Shown: positions 54,186 through 63,946 of the stretch, piece after piece
Layout: the number at the start of each line of letters is the position of its first letter
How positions within the stretch are numbered: the first letter of the stretch is position 1
NCBI GenBank assembly: GCA_017937125.1
Contig: JAGBEH010000001.1
Coordinates: 124,001 to 188,000 of the forward strand
From: Alistipes sp.
Lineage (GTDB): Bacteria; Bacteroidota; Bacteroidia; Bacteroidales; Rikenellaceae
Direction: 5' to 3'
DNA: 64,000 nucleotides
Program-made: the position numbers and the translations under genes
The notes under the pieces: generated by a model
What the model was told of the DNA's origin: nothing
Database searches by the model: none
What the model saw: only the letters and a program-made list of their open reading frames with translations

Positions 54186-55196
54186 ATGCAAGACAGAACA
54201 GATAGACTTATAGAGCGCTATTGCTCGGGCAGTCTCGATTGCGACGAAGCGCGGGAACTCGATGCGTGGCTGTCGGAATCGCGGCGAAACCAGATATATT
54301 TCCGTCGGCGCATAGCCGAATACGGATCCGTGCCGTCGCAGCACGCCGAGGAGGTGTGGCGCAAGTTCTCCGATCGGCACAAGACACTGTTCGCCACCGC
54401 ACGCGGCGGGCGGTTCAGAATCTCGGCCGTACGTTGGGCAGCGGGAATCGCCGCAGCGACGATAATAGGTGCATCGGTCGTATTCCGCCCGTTCGGCGGC
54501 GTATGGCAGAACGACGCAATGCCTGCGGAGACGGTCGCGCAGCAGCTCGAATACCGTACGGGCTGCGGCGAGATTCTCAACATCGTGTTGCCCGACGGGT
54601 CTACCGTGTGTCTCAACTCGGAAACGCGGCTGGTAGTGGCCGCCGATTTCGGCAAGACGACGCGCGAGATAGATTTCGACGGCGAGGGTTTCTTCAATAT
54701 CGCCCGCGATACGCAGCGCCCGTTCATCATACATAGCGACAAGGACGATTATACGGTGCTCGGAACCTCGTTCAACCTCCAGTCGTACGCCAACGACAAA
54801 TTCGCCGTGGTTACGCTGCATACCGGATGTTTGCAGGCCAAGGTACGCAAGGACGTGATAGTCCTCGACCCTTGCGAGCAGTTGCAGATAGATGCCGAGA
54901 GCAAGACCATATCCAAACGCGAGGTGAATGTGGACGATTCGATAGGATGGCTCAGCGGCCGCCTTGTATTCTCGGGACTCCCGCTCAGGGACGTGGTGAA
55001 CAAGCTGTCGCGACGTTTTCAGGTGAAAATCAATGTCCACGCCGATCTGGCGCGTCAGCAATATACGGGTGTCGTCGATGAGGAGACGCTCGACGAGGCG
55101 CTGAATATGCTTGTCGTCACGTCGCCGACGAAGATGTGCGTGACGAATATAGACGGCGAATATTTCCTGTCGAAAGCCGCCTGTACGGGCAGATAG
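54186..55196 (+). CDS. FecR-family anti-sigma factor
   Basis: A 336-residue transmembrane anti-sigma. The N-terminal cytoplasmic segment (about 1-75) starts RLIERYCSGSLDCDEARELDAWL, the sigma-binding helical bundle type. A transmembrane helix lies at about 80-100. The periplasmic FecR domain (about 125-225) carries LNIVLPDGSTVCLNSETRL and FDGEGFFNIARD. The C-terminal region (about 265-330) resembles the STN-interacting part. It transmits ligand occupancy of the receptor to the ECF sigma factor. ATG 54186 is used because the upstream frame is not FecR-like. It is divergent from the sigma gene and 68 bases before susC. Confidence 0.92.
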   Translation: MQDRTDRLIERYCSGSLDCDEARELDAWLSESRRNQIYFRRRIAEYGSVPSQHAEEVWRKFSDRHKTLFATARGGRFRISAVRWAAGIAAATIIGASVVFRPFGGVWQNDAMPAETVAQQLEYRTGCGEILNIVLPDGSTVCLNSETRLVVAADFGKTTREIDFDGEGFFNIARDTQRPFIIHSDKDDYTVLGTSFNLQSYANDKFAVVTLHTGCLQAKVRKDVIVLDPCEQLQIDAESKTISKREVNVDDSIGWLSGRLVFSGLPLRDVVNKLSRRFQVKINVHADLARQQYTGVVDEETLDEALNMLVVTSPTKMCVTNIDGEYFLSKAACTGR

Positions 55197-55264
55197 ACAA
55201 TCCCGTACCGACTGATGACGATAAATGAGACTTTAATTTTATAAACTAACCTAAAATCTGATAA

Positions 55265-58200
55265 ATGGCAAACTTAGACAAGTTAAAAAACTGTTGCCCG
55301 AAATTCCGCCGTATGATTGCGGCGGGTTGGGCGATATTGACATTGACTGTGGCCGCACCGGCTTTTGCATTCGATGTCGTGTCGGCACAACAGCCATCGA
55401 CGGTGACTTTGCAGGTCAGCAATGTGCCGCTCGCCGAGGTGCTGAAGTCCATCGAGTCGCAGACTGCCTACACATTTTTCTTCAACAACGAGTTGGTCGG
55501 TGCCGCAGGCCGCGTGACCGTCGATATCGACGGGTCGAGCGTGCGGGAGGCGCTGGACAAGGTGCTCGACGGCAAGAATCTGGTGTACGAGTTCCGCGGC
55601 GACAAAATCCTGATAAAACGCGAGAAGTCGGCATCGCAGCCGAATACTGCCGCTCCGGAACCTGCGGCCGAAGTCTCGAAGGCGCCTGCGACGAACAATG
55701 TCGCGGTAGCCGCCGACGGTACGCGTATGCTGACGCCTGCACCTGCGGGCAAGGCTGCGGTAGTCAGGGGCGTGGTTCTCGACGAGGCGAAAAAGCCTAT
55801 GCAGGGCGTGGGCGTTATCGTCAAGGGTACGCTGACGGGTACCGTTACGGATGCCGACGGTGCGTTCGCCATAAAGGCGCGCCCCAACGACGAGCTGTCG
55901 TTCAGCTTCATAGGTTATAAAACCCAAGATATATTTGTCGGCAACAAGTCTAATATAAATGTCACCCTTGTGGACGAAACGCAGGCCATAGATGAAGTGG
56001 TCGTTACGGCGCTCGGCCTCAAACGCGACGAAAAATCGCTCGGATATGCGGCGACCAAAGTCGGCGGGGACGTCTTCTCGTCGTCTACGACCTCCTCGAA
56101 CTGGCTTTCGGGACTTACGGGACAGGTTGCGGGTCTGACCTTGCAGAAGACGGGTGCCGGTGCGGGCGGTTCGATGCGTGTGACGTTGCGCGGCGAGTCG
56201 TCGCTCGACCTTTCGAATAACGGCGCCCTGTTCGTTATCGACGGCGTGCCGATGTTCAATACCTCGTCGGGCTCGGGCGAGTCCGCCTATGCTATCGACT
56301 ACGGCGACGGTACTGGCGATGTCAATCCCGACGATATAGAGAACATTACGGTGCTTAAGGGTCCTGCCGCGACGGCGCTTTACGGTTCGGAGGCTGCCAA
56401 CGGCGCTATCGTCATCACCACCAAGGCGGGCGACAAGCAGGACGGCAATGTCAGTGTGACATTCACGTCGAATTTCGTGGCCGAGGTGGTCAATACCGAG
56501 CCCGATCTCCAGTATATATACGGTCAGGGCGGTACCAAGGGACACGACACGTTCCATTACGGCGACCCCGTGGACGGTGACGAGCAGACTACGGCGGACG
56601 ATACATGCTGGGGCCCGAAGATGGATGGTACGCCGTACTATCAGTATTACGATGTGAAGCGCGGTATCGGCGTCGATGAAAACGGCGTGCGCGTGAAAAC
56701 CCCGTTCATCAGCTACGGCAACTGGTTCAAGGATTTCTTCAAGACGGGATGGAATACTACCAATTCGCTGTCGCTCTCGGCCAAACTCAACAAGAACAAC
56801 AACATACGACTCTCCATTTCGGATTCGCGCAGCCAGTCCATCACTCCGAATTCGCCCGCGATGCGTCAGTCGTTCAAAATCAACTCACGCAATAAGGTCA
56901 ATAAGTGGCTGACGATGAATACGTCGGTGACCTACTATCGTCGTGATTGCGGCAACCTGCCGCAGATGGGTTACGGCCAGGCATCGGTTATGTACTCGTT
57001 GTGGACTATGACGCCTAACATCAATATGGATTGGGCGCGCGATTACTGGCTCGAAGGCAGCGAGGGCATACAGCTGAAGCCCAATTCGCTGACGGGTGCC
57101 AAGAACAACCCCTATTTCGTGGCATACGAATGTCTTAACACGCTCGACCGCGACCGCGTATACGGAAATACGTCGCTCGACCTGCATTTGTACAAGGGTC
57201 TCGACCTGATGATCCGCGGCGGTGTCGATTTCTCGCGCGACCACCGTACTATGCGCCAGCCCAAAGGCTCCTATTCGCAGCGTTACGGTATGTACCGCGA
57301 GGTCGATGTGAGTTCGTTGCAGACCAGTATGGATTTCCTGCTCAAGTACGGGCGCAAGCTGGGTGCGGGCTTCGATATGAAGCTGAACTTCGGCGGCAGC
57401 ATAATCAACCGTATGTTCCGCGAGACGAACAAGACGGCGGAGCAGCTCAAGCAGCCGGGCGTCTATTCGCTGGCGAACTCCGTGGAGCGCGTCAAGACCA
57501 CGACGTACGACTACGAGCGCCAGACGAACAGCCTTTACGGTTTGATACAGTTCTCGTGGCGCGATGCGATATTTTTGGATATTACGGGACGTAACGACTG
57601 GTCGAGTACGCTGCCCGTAAACAACAATTCCTATTTCTATCCGTCGGTATCGGCGAGCGTGCTGCTCAACGAACTTATCGATTTCGGTACGGCCCGCAAT
57701 ATCGTCAATCTCGTAAAAATCAGGGGCAGTTTCGCACAGGTGGGTCACGATACCAAGCCTTACAGAACCACCGACTATCTGGCTTCGGCCAATTTCCCCG
57801 GGACGTACCAGATTCCTGGAACGATGAACAATGCCAATCTGCGTCCCGAAATCGTCTCCTCGTGGGAGGTGGGTTTCGACCTGAGGATGTTCCGCAACCG
57901 TTTGGGTATCGATTTGGCGTATTACGACAACACGTCCAAGGATCTTATCGTGAATATGCCCGTCAGCTCGGCTTCGGGCGTTACCAAACGTTTCGCCAAT
58001 GCGGGTACCATCCGCAACTACGGATGGGAGTTGCAGGTGAACGGTACGATTATCAAATCGAAGAGCGTGCAGTGGAAAGCATATATCAACTGGTCATTGA
58101 ACCGCAATAAGGTCGTCGATCTGGGCGAGGGCGTCGATTCGTGGATCGTGGCGTCGTACTCGTCGCACGCATATATGACGGCCTACAAGGGCGGGTCGCT

Positions 58201-58897
58201 TTCGGCTATGTACGGCTTGGGCTACAAGCGTGCTCCGAAGGGTTCGTATATCGTCGAGAAGGACGGCAGCATTCAGAACGTTTCGGGTAAGATCATCGTC
58301 GATGAGAACGGTTATCCCCAGTACAGCGACGAGCTGCTCTATGTCGGCGAATGTACTCCCGACTGGAAAGGCGGCTTCGGCACGAGCGTGAAGTGGAAGG
58401 GGCTGACGGTGTCGATAGCGTTCGACGGCCAGCACGGCGGCCACGTATACTCTTATACCAATGCGAAGTTAGGTACGAGTGGCAAGGGCAAGTTCACCCT
58501 TGCGGGACGTTACAACGGTCTGGTGCTCGACGGCGTGAACCAGCTGCCCGACGGCAACTTCATACGCAATACGCACAAGACGGCCGACATCGTCGAATAC
58601 TACGGTCTGGCCTATGCGTTCCAGAACTGCGAGCAGAACTTCGTAAGCACCGAGTTCCTCAAGCTGCGCGAGGTGCGTATCGAGTATGAATTCCCTCGCA
58701 AATTGCTGGCGCGTACCAAATTCATTCAGGGACTGTCTCTGTCGGTGTACGGCCGCGACCTCTATTGCTGGTCGAAGTTCCCGGGCTGGGACCCCGAGGG
58801 CGCGTTTATGCGCGGAGCATCCGTGGTTCCCGGTTTCGAGATGTTGCAGATGCCGGGTACGGCTACTTTCGGCGGCAGCGTGAAGATAGTTTTCTAA
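55265..58897 (+). CDS. SusC-type TonB-dependent receptor with STN signalling domain
   Basis: A 1210-residue outer-membrane receptor. The signal peptide is unusually long (cleavage near residue 35-42). Then an STN domain (about 45-115, VPLAEVLKSIESQTAYTFFF), a linker, a carboxypeptidase-D-like domain (about 165-245, GVVLDEAKKPMQGVGVIVKG), a plug (about 255-385, LTGQVAGLTLQKTGAGAGG, SEAANGAIVITTK) and a large barrel ending GGSVKIVF. The STN domain is characteristic of receptors that signal to FecR, matching the neighbours. The substrate is not evident; no glycoside hydrolase is in the window, so peptide or glycoprotein uptake (RagA-like) is equally possible. Confidence 0.95.
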   Translation: MANLDKLKNCCPKFRRMIAAGWAILTLTVAAPAFAFDVVSAQQPSTVTLQVSNVPLAEVLKSIESQTAYTFFFNNELVGAAGRVTVDIDGSSVREALDKVLDGKNLVYEFRGDKILIKREKSASQPNTAAPEPAAEVSKAPATNNVAVAADGTRMLTPAPAGKAAVVRGVVLDEAKKPMQGVGVIVKGTLTGTVTDADGAFAIKARPNDELSFSFIGYKTQDIFVGNKSNINVTLVDETQAIDEVVVTALGLKRDEKSLGYAATKVGGDVFSSSTTSSNWLSGLTGQVAGLTLQKTGAGAGGSMRVTLRGESSLDLSNNGALFVIDGVPMFNTSSGSGESAYAIDYGDGTGDVNPDDIENITVLKGPAATALYGSEAANGAIVITTKAGDKQDGNVSVTFTSNFVAEVVNTEPDLQYIYGQGGTKGHDTFHYGDPVDGDEQTTADDTCWGPKMDGTPYYQYYDVKRGIGVDENGVRVKTPFISYGNWFKDFFKTGWNTTNSLSLSAKLNKNNNIRLSISDSRSQSITPNSPAMRQSFKINSRNKVNKWLTMNTSVTYYRRDCGNLPQMGYGQASVMYSLWTMTPNINMDWARDYWLEGSEGIQLKPNSLTGAKNNPYFVAYECLNTLDRDRVYGNTSLDLHLYKGLDLMIRGGVDFSRDHRTMRQPKGSYSQRYGMYREVDVSSLQTSMDFLLKYGRKLGAGFDMKLNFGGSIINRMFRETNKTAEQLKQPGVYSLANSVERVKTTTYDYERQTNSLYGLIQFSWRDAIFLDITGRNDWSSTLPVNNNSYFYPSVSASVLLNELIDFGTARNIVNLVKIRGSFAQVGHDTKPYRTTDYLASANFPGTYQIPGTMNNANLRPEIVSSWEVGFDLRMFRNRLGIDLAYYDNTSKDLIVNMPVSSASGVTKRFANAGTIRNYGWELQVNGTIIKSKSVQWKAYINWSLNRNKVVDLGEGVDSWIVASYSSHAYMTAYKGGSLSAMYGLGYKRAPKGSYIVEKDGSIQNVSGKIIVDENGYPQYSDELLYVGECTPDWKGGFGTSVKWKGLTVSIAFDGQHGGHVYSYTNAKLGTSGKGKFTLAGRYNGLVLDGVNQLPDGNFIRNTHKTADIVEYYGLAYAFQNCEQNFVSTEFLKLREVRIEYEFPRKLLARTKFIQGLSLSVYGRDLYCWSKFPGWDPEGAFMRGASVVPGFEMLQMPGTATFGGSVKIVF

Positions 58898-58919
58898 TTT
58901 CAAAGAGAAGCACAGAATT

Positions 58920-60437
58920 ATGAACGTGAATATAATGAAATCGACTGCGGCATTCGTGTTCGCGGCATCGGCTTTGGCGGGATGCGCGGGTTTCGAGGAG
59001 ATGAATAAGAACAAGAATGCCATTCAGAATACTACGGCGACGACATTCGTGCAACCTACGGTTTTCAATTACGAATATCGTATGATCAACAGGTCGTTCT
59101 CGATGACTTCGCAGCTTATGCAATATACGGTCGGCCATCAGCAGAATGCCGACAAGATAAGCAACTACCGTATAATGAACAGCGTTACGGCAGGTTACTG
59201 GAACGACTTCTATACGGTCGGCGGAAATGCGCAGGCGATGCTCGAGCAGGCTCGCAAGGACAAGAACGATGCGGCCGTCGCCATAGCCGAGATATTGAAG
59301 GTCCTCGCCATATCGACGATTACGGATGCCTACGGCGACGTGCCCTATTTCGAGGCTTTGCAGGGTTATACCTCGGGCGGTACGGAGTTTACGCCCCGTT
59401 ACGACAAGCAGAAGGAGATTTATCGCGATCTGTTCCGCCTGCTCGAGGATGCCAATACGTTGCTGGCCAACTCGAAGAACAATTTCGACCCGACCGAGGA
59501 CTATATGTACGAGGGGGACATAAAGAAATGGCGCAAGTTCGGCAATTCCCTTTATCTCAGACTGCTGATGCGCGTGGCCTTGAAGGACGACATAGATGTG
59601 GCGACCGAGAGCCTTTATGCGGTGTCGAAGCTGAACGAGATTTTCTCGTATCCGGCCGATTACCCCGTTTTCGAGAGCCGTGAGGATGCTGCCGATGTGC
59701 CGTTCGACGATACGGTGACGGCTATGCAGACGCCGTTCTTCTCGTGGCGTGCGGGAAGCTGGAACAGCAATATGATCTGCGAGCGGCTTATGAACGAGAT
59801 GTACGATCCCGATGCCGACCTGTCGGATCCGCGATTGAATTTCTATTTCGACAACAAGCGTGTCGGCGCCCCTACGCAGGTGACTTATCAGGAGCTCGTG
59901 CCTTATGTGGATATAGTGGCGCACTATAACCGCGGTCTGCTCCAGAACCGCGACCATTATCCCATTATGTCCTTGTCCGAGATATATTTTATCTATGCCG
60001 AGGCGGCACACAGGAAATGGATCTCGGGAACACCTAAAAGCTACTACGATCGTGCCATCACGGAGTCGATATACGAATGGAATCCCGATGCGAGCGCATC
60101 GACCGTATCGTCGTTCCTGAACCACCCGAACGTTACGCTCGACGGATTGAGGGACGAGGCGGCGCTTGAACGCATAATGACGCAGAAATGGATTTCGACC
60201 GTTCTGGTCGGCATAGAGTCGTGGTGCGATTTCCGCCGTACGGGTTATCCCGAGATGCCCGTCAAGTCGCTTGCGGGCAATGACGGCATATTGCCTACCC
60301 GTCTGCTCTATCCCGCCGACGAGGAGTTCCGCAATCCCGACAATTACAAGGAGGCGGTCAATGATTGGCTCGGCGGCGTGAACAATATGAAGACGAACGT
60401 GTGGTGGGCCGACCATAATCAGAAACGAGTAAAATAA
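58920..60437 (+). CDS. SusD-like nutrient-binding outer-membrane lipoprotein
   Basis: A 505-residue lipoprotein with lipobox SALAGC (Cys22). The sequence shows helical TPR-type segments and the motifs ITDAYGDVPYFEAL, YDKQKEIYRDLFRLLEDAN, and near the C-terminus VLVGIESWCDFRRTGYPEM, as in SusD-like_2 proteins. It forms the lid over the SusC-type receptor, capturing nutrients at the surface. It starts 22 bases after susC, and the next lipoprotein starts 12 bases after its stop. Confidence 0.94.
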   Translation: MNVNIMKSTAAFVFAASALAGCAGFEEMNKNKNAIQNTTATTFVQPTVFNYEYRMINRSFSMTSQLMQYTVGHQQNADKISNYRIMNSVTAGYWNDFYTVGGNAQAMLEQARKDKNDAAVAIAEILKVLAISTITDAYGDVPYFEALQGYTSGGTEFTPRYDKQKEIYRDLFRLLEDANTLLANSKNNFDPTEDYMYEGDIKKWRKFGNSLYLRLLMRVALKDDIDVATESLYAVSKLNEIFSYPADYPVFESREDAADVPFDDTVTAMQTPFFSWRAGSWNSNMICERLMNEMYDPDADLSDPRLNFYFDNKRVGAPTQVTYQELVPYVDIVAHYNRGLLQNRDHYPIMSLSEIYFIYAEAAHRKWISGTPKSYYDRAITESIYEWNPDASASTVSSFLNHPNVTLDGLRDEAALERIMTQKWISTVLVGIESWCDFRRTGYPEMPVKSLAGNDGILPTRLLYPADEEFRNPDNYKEAVNDWLGGVNNMKTNVWWADHNQKRVK

Positions 60438-60449
60438 TCGATTGCAGTT

Positions 60450-63400
60450 ATGAAAAAATATATTTCGATATTTATCGCAGCGGCATTTGCAGCCGTGTCG
60501 TGTACGACGGACGGCACCGATTACGAGCCGTCGTCGCTGACCATCGAACCCGTGCCTGCGTGGGACGTTACGCGCGGTATCACCAGCGCGAGCCAGACCG
60601 TGAAGGTGCAGGTCAATCTCAACGTCCAGACTATCAACTGGCAGGTGTCGTCCGACAGCGAGTGGCTCAAGGTGGACCCCAATGCCGTTTATACGGGTAG
60701 CTCCGAGTTGGAAATGGTAGTCGAGGCCAACGACGCTTTCGACAAGCGTAATGCGGTCCTGACTTTTACGGCAGGCCTCTATACCAAGAAGGTCGAAGTC
60801 GATCAGGCGGGCAATGTATTTATCCTGAGCGACGTATATAAGGTAATGGCTTCGAACGAGACCGAAACGTTCGACGTCGAGGTGCGCACGATGTCCGACT
60901 GGACTATCGAGACTCCCGAGTGGATACGGGCCGAGAAAGTCGGTACGCCCGCTGTTGATGAGCAGGGACAGACGACAACGCTCCTGCGCGTGACCGTAGG
61001 TGCCAACAGCGATGCCGAAGCCCGTTACGATGCCGTGCAGCTGGTTCCGCCCGAAGGATACAATGCCGAATTTACGGTTTTCCAGTTCGGTACGGATGTG
61101 CCGATGGACGAGAATGGCAATATCGCCATACCCGCCGAGGGCAACGTCTCGTTCGATGTCGAGGCGCCGTTCGGCATTATCGCCGATGTCGAAGCGCCCT
61201 ATTGGGTACAATGTACGCAGACCGATTCCGAGGACGGCCTTCATACGAAATACAATTTCTGGATAGGCAAGAATCTCAGCGACACCAAGACGGGTCGCGA
61301 GTGCGTCGTAAAACTGAATATCAAGGATAGCGATGCGTCGGCCGACCTGCCGAACATATCCCAGGATTTCGTGCCGGCGGGCGGTATCGTTACGGGTCTG
61401 GGCTTCAAGATGTTTGCCGAGGCGTACAATACGGGCGACGACATTTCCTACTGGGCGTCGGACAGTGAGGGTTCGCTCGTAGTCAATGTGCTTTCCGATG
61501 TCAATATGAGCGAGGTGGAGTCGTGGACTCCCATCGGCACGGAAGCGCGCCCGTTCGAGGGGCTGTTCCGCGGCAACGGCTGGTTGATTACGGACTGGAA
61601 AGGCGATAACTCCCTTTTCGGTTATGTAGGCAGGAACGGAACGGTTCAGGATATAATAGTTGAAGAGAACTGTACGATGACATTCTCGGGTGCTGCTACC
61701 GCAGAGCGCTTGCAGGGCGTGTTCGTCAGTGTCCTGCGCGGTACGCTCGACAACTGCGTGAACCGTGCGCCCGTTTCCGTAGCGAACGTGAACGCATCGG
61801 CCGCGATGGCGCTCGGCGGTGTCGTAGGCCTGCTCGACGGCGGTACGGTCCGCAACAGCAAGAACGAGGCGGCGATAACGGTCGCGGCGGATGTAAGGTC
61901 TTCGGCGGCTGTCAATATCGGCGGTATTGTCGGCAAGACCGTAAACGAGGCTTCGACGATCGAGGCTTGCTCGAACAGCGGTGCCGTTACGGTCAATGCC
62001 AAGGTTTCCGACTCCGCATCGCTCGGCGTCGGCGGCATTGCGGGCGTGGCGGCAGGCAAGCTGGCCGACTGCTCTACGGGAGAGAAGATATTGAGCGTCA
62101 GCACCGATATGTCGCGCAACGTATATTGCGGCGGCATAGCGGGTTATTCTACGGCTGCCGTGGAGAACTGCGTCAATGTAATGTCGGTCTCCAATACGCT
62201 GTACCGCAGCGGCGACGCGGTTTACAACGAATATACGGGCGGTATTGTCGGCTATCAGGAGTTGGGCAGCGTTAAAGGCTGCACCAACCGCGGCTCGCTC
62301 ATATCCTCTTCGAACCAGCAATACCTCTGTCTGGGCGGTATCGCGGGTACGTTTGCCAACGGCGAGGCCGAAAACAACGTCAATCTGGCCAAGATAGATT
62401 TGCAGGGCGATGCGTCGGCGGCTATCAAGGGCGTGAGATACGCTAAGGTCGGCGGACTGTACGGCTCGTTCAACGCAGCGCAGGGCGCTTCCGACAACGA
62501 CAGCAAGAACAGCGGCCCCATAACCGTAACCAATATCGAGAGCGCTACGAACAACTCGTCGCAATTGCAGTTGGGCGGTATTTTCGGCGACCTGAATTCC
62601 AAAACGCCCGTTTCGTCATTGAGCAACTCGGGCAATATCACCGTAACCCTCATCGCCAACTTCAATCACTTCGCCATAGGCGGTATTGCGGGTGCAACCG
62701 AATGCGGCGTGTCGGATTCGACCAACGAGGGAGCCGTACTGCTCAATAATGTCGCGGTAATTCATAATACCGCGAAGATCTACTACGGCGGTATCGCAGG
62801 CTGGAACAATGCGGGGGAAAACAACATATATCTCAAATGCGTGAACAACGGCGAACTTGCCGTAGCCACGAAATCGACCGAGGTCAATGTGCTTCCTTCG
62901 TTCGTGGGAGGTATTCTCGGATATACCGAGTATCCCGTCACGGTGAAAAGCTGCGACAATAACGGATACGTGAACAACTCGGGAGCCAATAACCGTTACG
63001 ACGGCCTGTTCTCGTCGGCTGGCGGCATCGTCGGCGCCATAGTCGATACGCCTGCCGAAATCGACGACTGCCATTCGACGGCCAATACCCGAAACTATGC
63101 TTACAACCGTACGGTCGCTATGGATAAGCCGAACACGATGTCGCATTGCGGCGGCGTGGTGGGATGTGCCTTAGGCGAGAGCTCTTCGGACATCGTACGT
63201 ATCAGCAACTGCTCCAGCACGGGAGTTCTCGAGAACAAGCGTTCGACGGCGGCGGGTATCGTCGGCTTCGCCCAATACGCCTCCGTTTCCGACTGCCGTT
63301 TCACGGGCAGAATCATCGGCAGCGGTCCTCACTTCGCGGGAGGTATCGCGGGATGTCTCAGCAACTCCACGGTCACGGGATGCGTCGTGAAGTCTACCGA

Positions 63401-63761
63401 TATGTACAGCCACAGCGGTTACGGCATCAACAACCTGAACTATTTCGGTGTTTCCGGTATCGCGGGATATATGTACGATAACTCGTCGATTACCGATTGC
63501 AAGGCGTTTGCCGTGCTCATCCAAAATGCGCAGTCTACGGCTACGCCCGACGAGCACCTCGGTATGGGGCTTATCGGCGGCATCACGGTTCCGACCGCCA
63601 CTGTCAGCAACTGCGGTCTGGGCGGCTCGTTCCACACGGGCGGCGGAGGCAATGCCGCGAACCTGATACTTACGGTCAATTCCGACAATTTCGGGACATG
63701 CATCATCGGCGACGGCAACGCCTCGACGAGCGGATGCTATTATTGGAACGGCCAGGAATGA
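60450..63761 (+). CDS. BACON/GLUG-repeat surface lipoprotein
   Basis: A 1103-residue lipoprotein with lipobox AAVSC (Cys18). Residues about 35-125 are a BACON domain (INWQVSSDSEWLKVDP), and a second BACON-like domain follows at about 130-215 (DWTIETPEWIRAEKV). From about 330 to 1050 the protein consists of many GLUG-type repeats (GGIVGYQELGSVKGCTNRG, MALGGVVGLLDGGTVRNS) expected to form a long beta-solenoid. It is the third gene of the susCD operon, in the place of a surface glycan-binding protein, but GLUG repeats are also found in adhesins. The ligand is unknown. Confidence 0.88.
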   Translation: MKKYISIFIAAAFAAVSCTTDGTDYEPSSLTIEPVPAWDVTRGITSASQTVKVQVNLNVQTINWQVSSDSEWLKVDPNAVYTGSSELEMVVEANDAFDKRNAVLTFTAGLYTKKVEVDQAGNVFILSDVYKVMASNETETFDVEVRTMSDWTIETPEWIRAEKVGTPAVDEQGQTTTLLRVTVGANSDAEARYDAVQLVPPEGYNAEFTVFQFGTDVPMDENGNIAIPAEGNVSFDVEAPFGIIADVEAPYWVQCTQTDSEDGLHTKYNFWIGKNLSDTKTGRECVVKLNIKDSDASADLPNISQDFVPAGGIVTGLGFKMFAEAYNTGDDISYWASDSEGSLVVNVLSDVNMSEVESWTPIGTEARPFEGLFRGNGWLITDWKGDNSLFGYVGRNGTVQDIIVEENCTMTFSGAATAERLQGVFVSVLRGTLDNCVNRAPVSVANVNASAAMALGGVVGLLDGGTVRNSKNEAAITVAADVRSSAAVNIGGIVGKTVNEASTIEACSNSGAVTVNAKVSDSASLGVGGIAGVAAGKLADCSTGEKILSVSTDMSRNVYCGGIAGYSTAAVENCVNVMSVSNTLYRSGDAVYNEYTGGIVGYQELGSVKGCTNRGSLISSSNQQYLCLGGIAGTFANGEAENNVNLAKIDLQGDASAAIKGVRYAKVGGLYGSFNAAQGASDNDSKNSGPITVTNIESATNNSSQLQLGGIFGDLNSKTPVSSLSNSGNITVTLIANFNHFAIGGIAGATECGVSDSTNEGAVLLNNVAVIHNTAKIYYGGIAGWNNAGENNIYLKCVNNGELAVATKSTEVNVLPSFVGGILGYTEYPVTVKSCDNNGYVNNSGANNRYDGLFSSAGGIVGAIVDTPAEIDDCHSTANTRNYAYNRTVAMDKPNTMSHCGGVVGCALGESSSDIVRISNCSSTGVLENKRSTAAGIVGFAQYASVSDCRFTGRIIGSGPHFAGGIAGCLSNSTVTGCVVKSTDMYSHSGYGINNLNYFGVSGIAGYMYDNSSITDCKAFAVLIQNAQSTATPDEHLGMGLIGGITVPTATVSNCGLGGSFHTGGGGNAANLILTVNSDNFGTCIIGDGNASTSGCYYWNGQE

Positions 63762-63789
63762 TATGACACCATTGACTAAATCTAAACAT

Positions 63790-63918
63790 ATGAACAAGAA
63801 AACCAGTGCGTACGAGGCGCCGCAAATTTTATGGAAATTTGTCCTCGCTGAAGAGGGTTTCGCCCTCAGTAATGAATTCTCGCTCGAAGAAGTAGATGAA
63901 AAGGACGGGGAGTGGTAA
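63790..63918 (+). CDS. Microprotein (copy C) downstream of the SusCD operon
   Basis: A 42-residue frame starting MNKKTSAYE. The core APQILWKFVLAEEGFALS aligns without gaps with those of copies A and B; the tail is acidic and ends in Trp (DEKDGEW). It lacks a signal peptide. It begins 28 bases after the BACON/GLUG gene and is followed 28 bases later by another exported-protein gene, the same arrangement as copies A and B. The function is unknown. Confidence 0.7.
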   Translation: MNKKTSAYEAPQILWKFVLAEEGFALSNEFSLEEVDEKDGEW

Positions 63919-63946
63919 CGGATTGTCGAACAGAAAAAAAGAACAG

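Noticed and set aside
58863-62564. Long open frame (1233 codons) on the minus strand opposite susD and the BACON/GLUG gene
   Set aside because: It is antisense to two well-supported lipoprotein genes, has no recognisable domain and a His/Arg/Tyr-rich composition typical of reverse-strand reading of GC-rich coding DNA.
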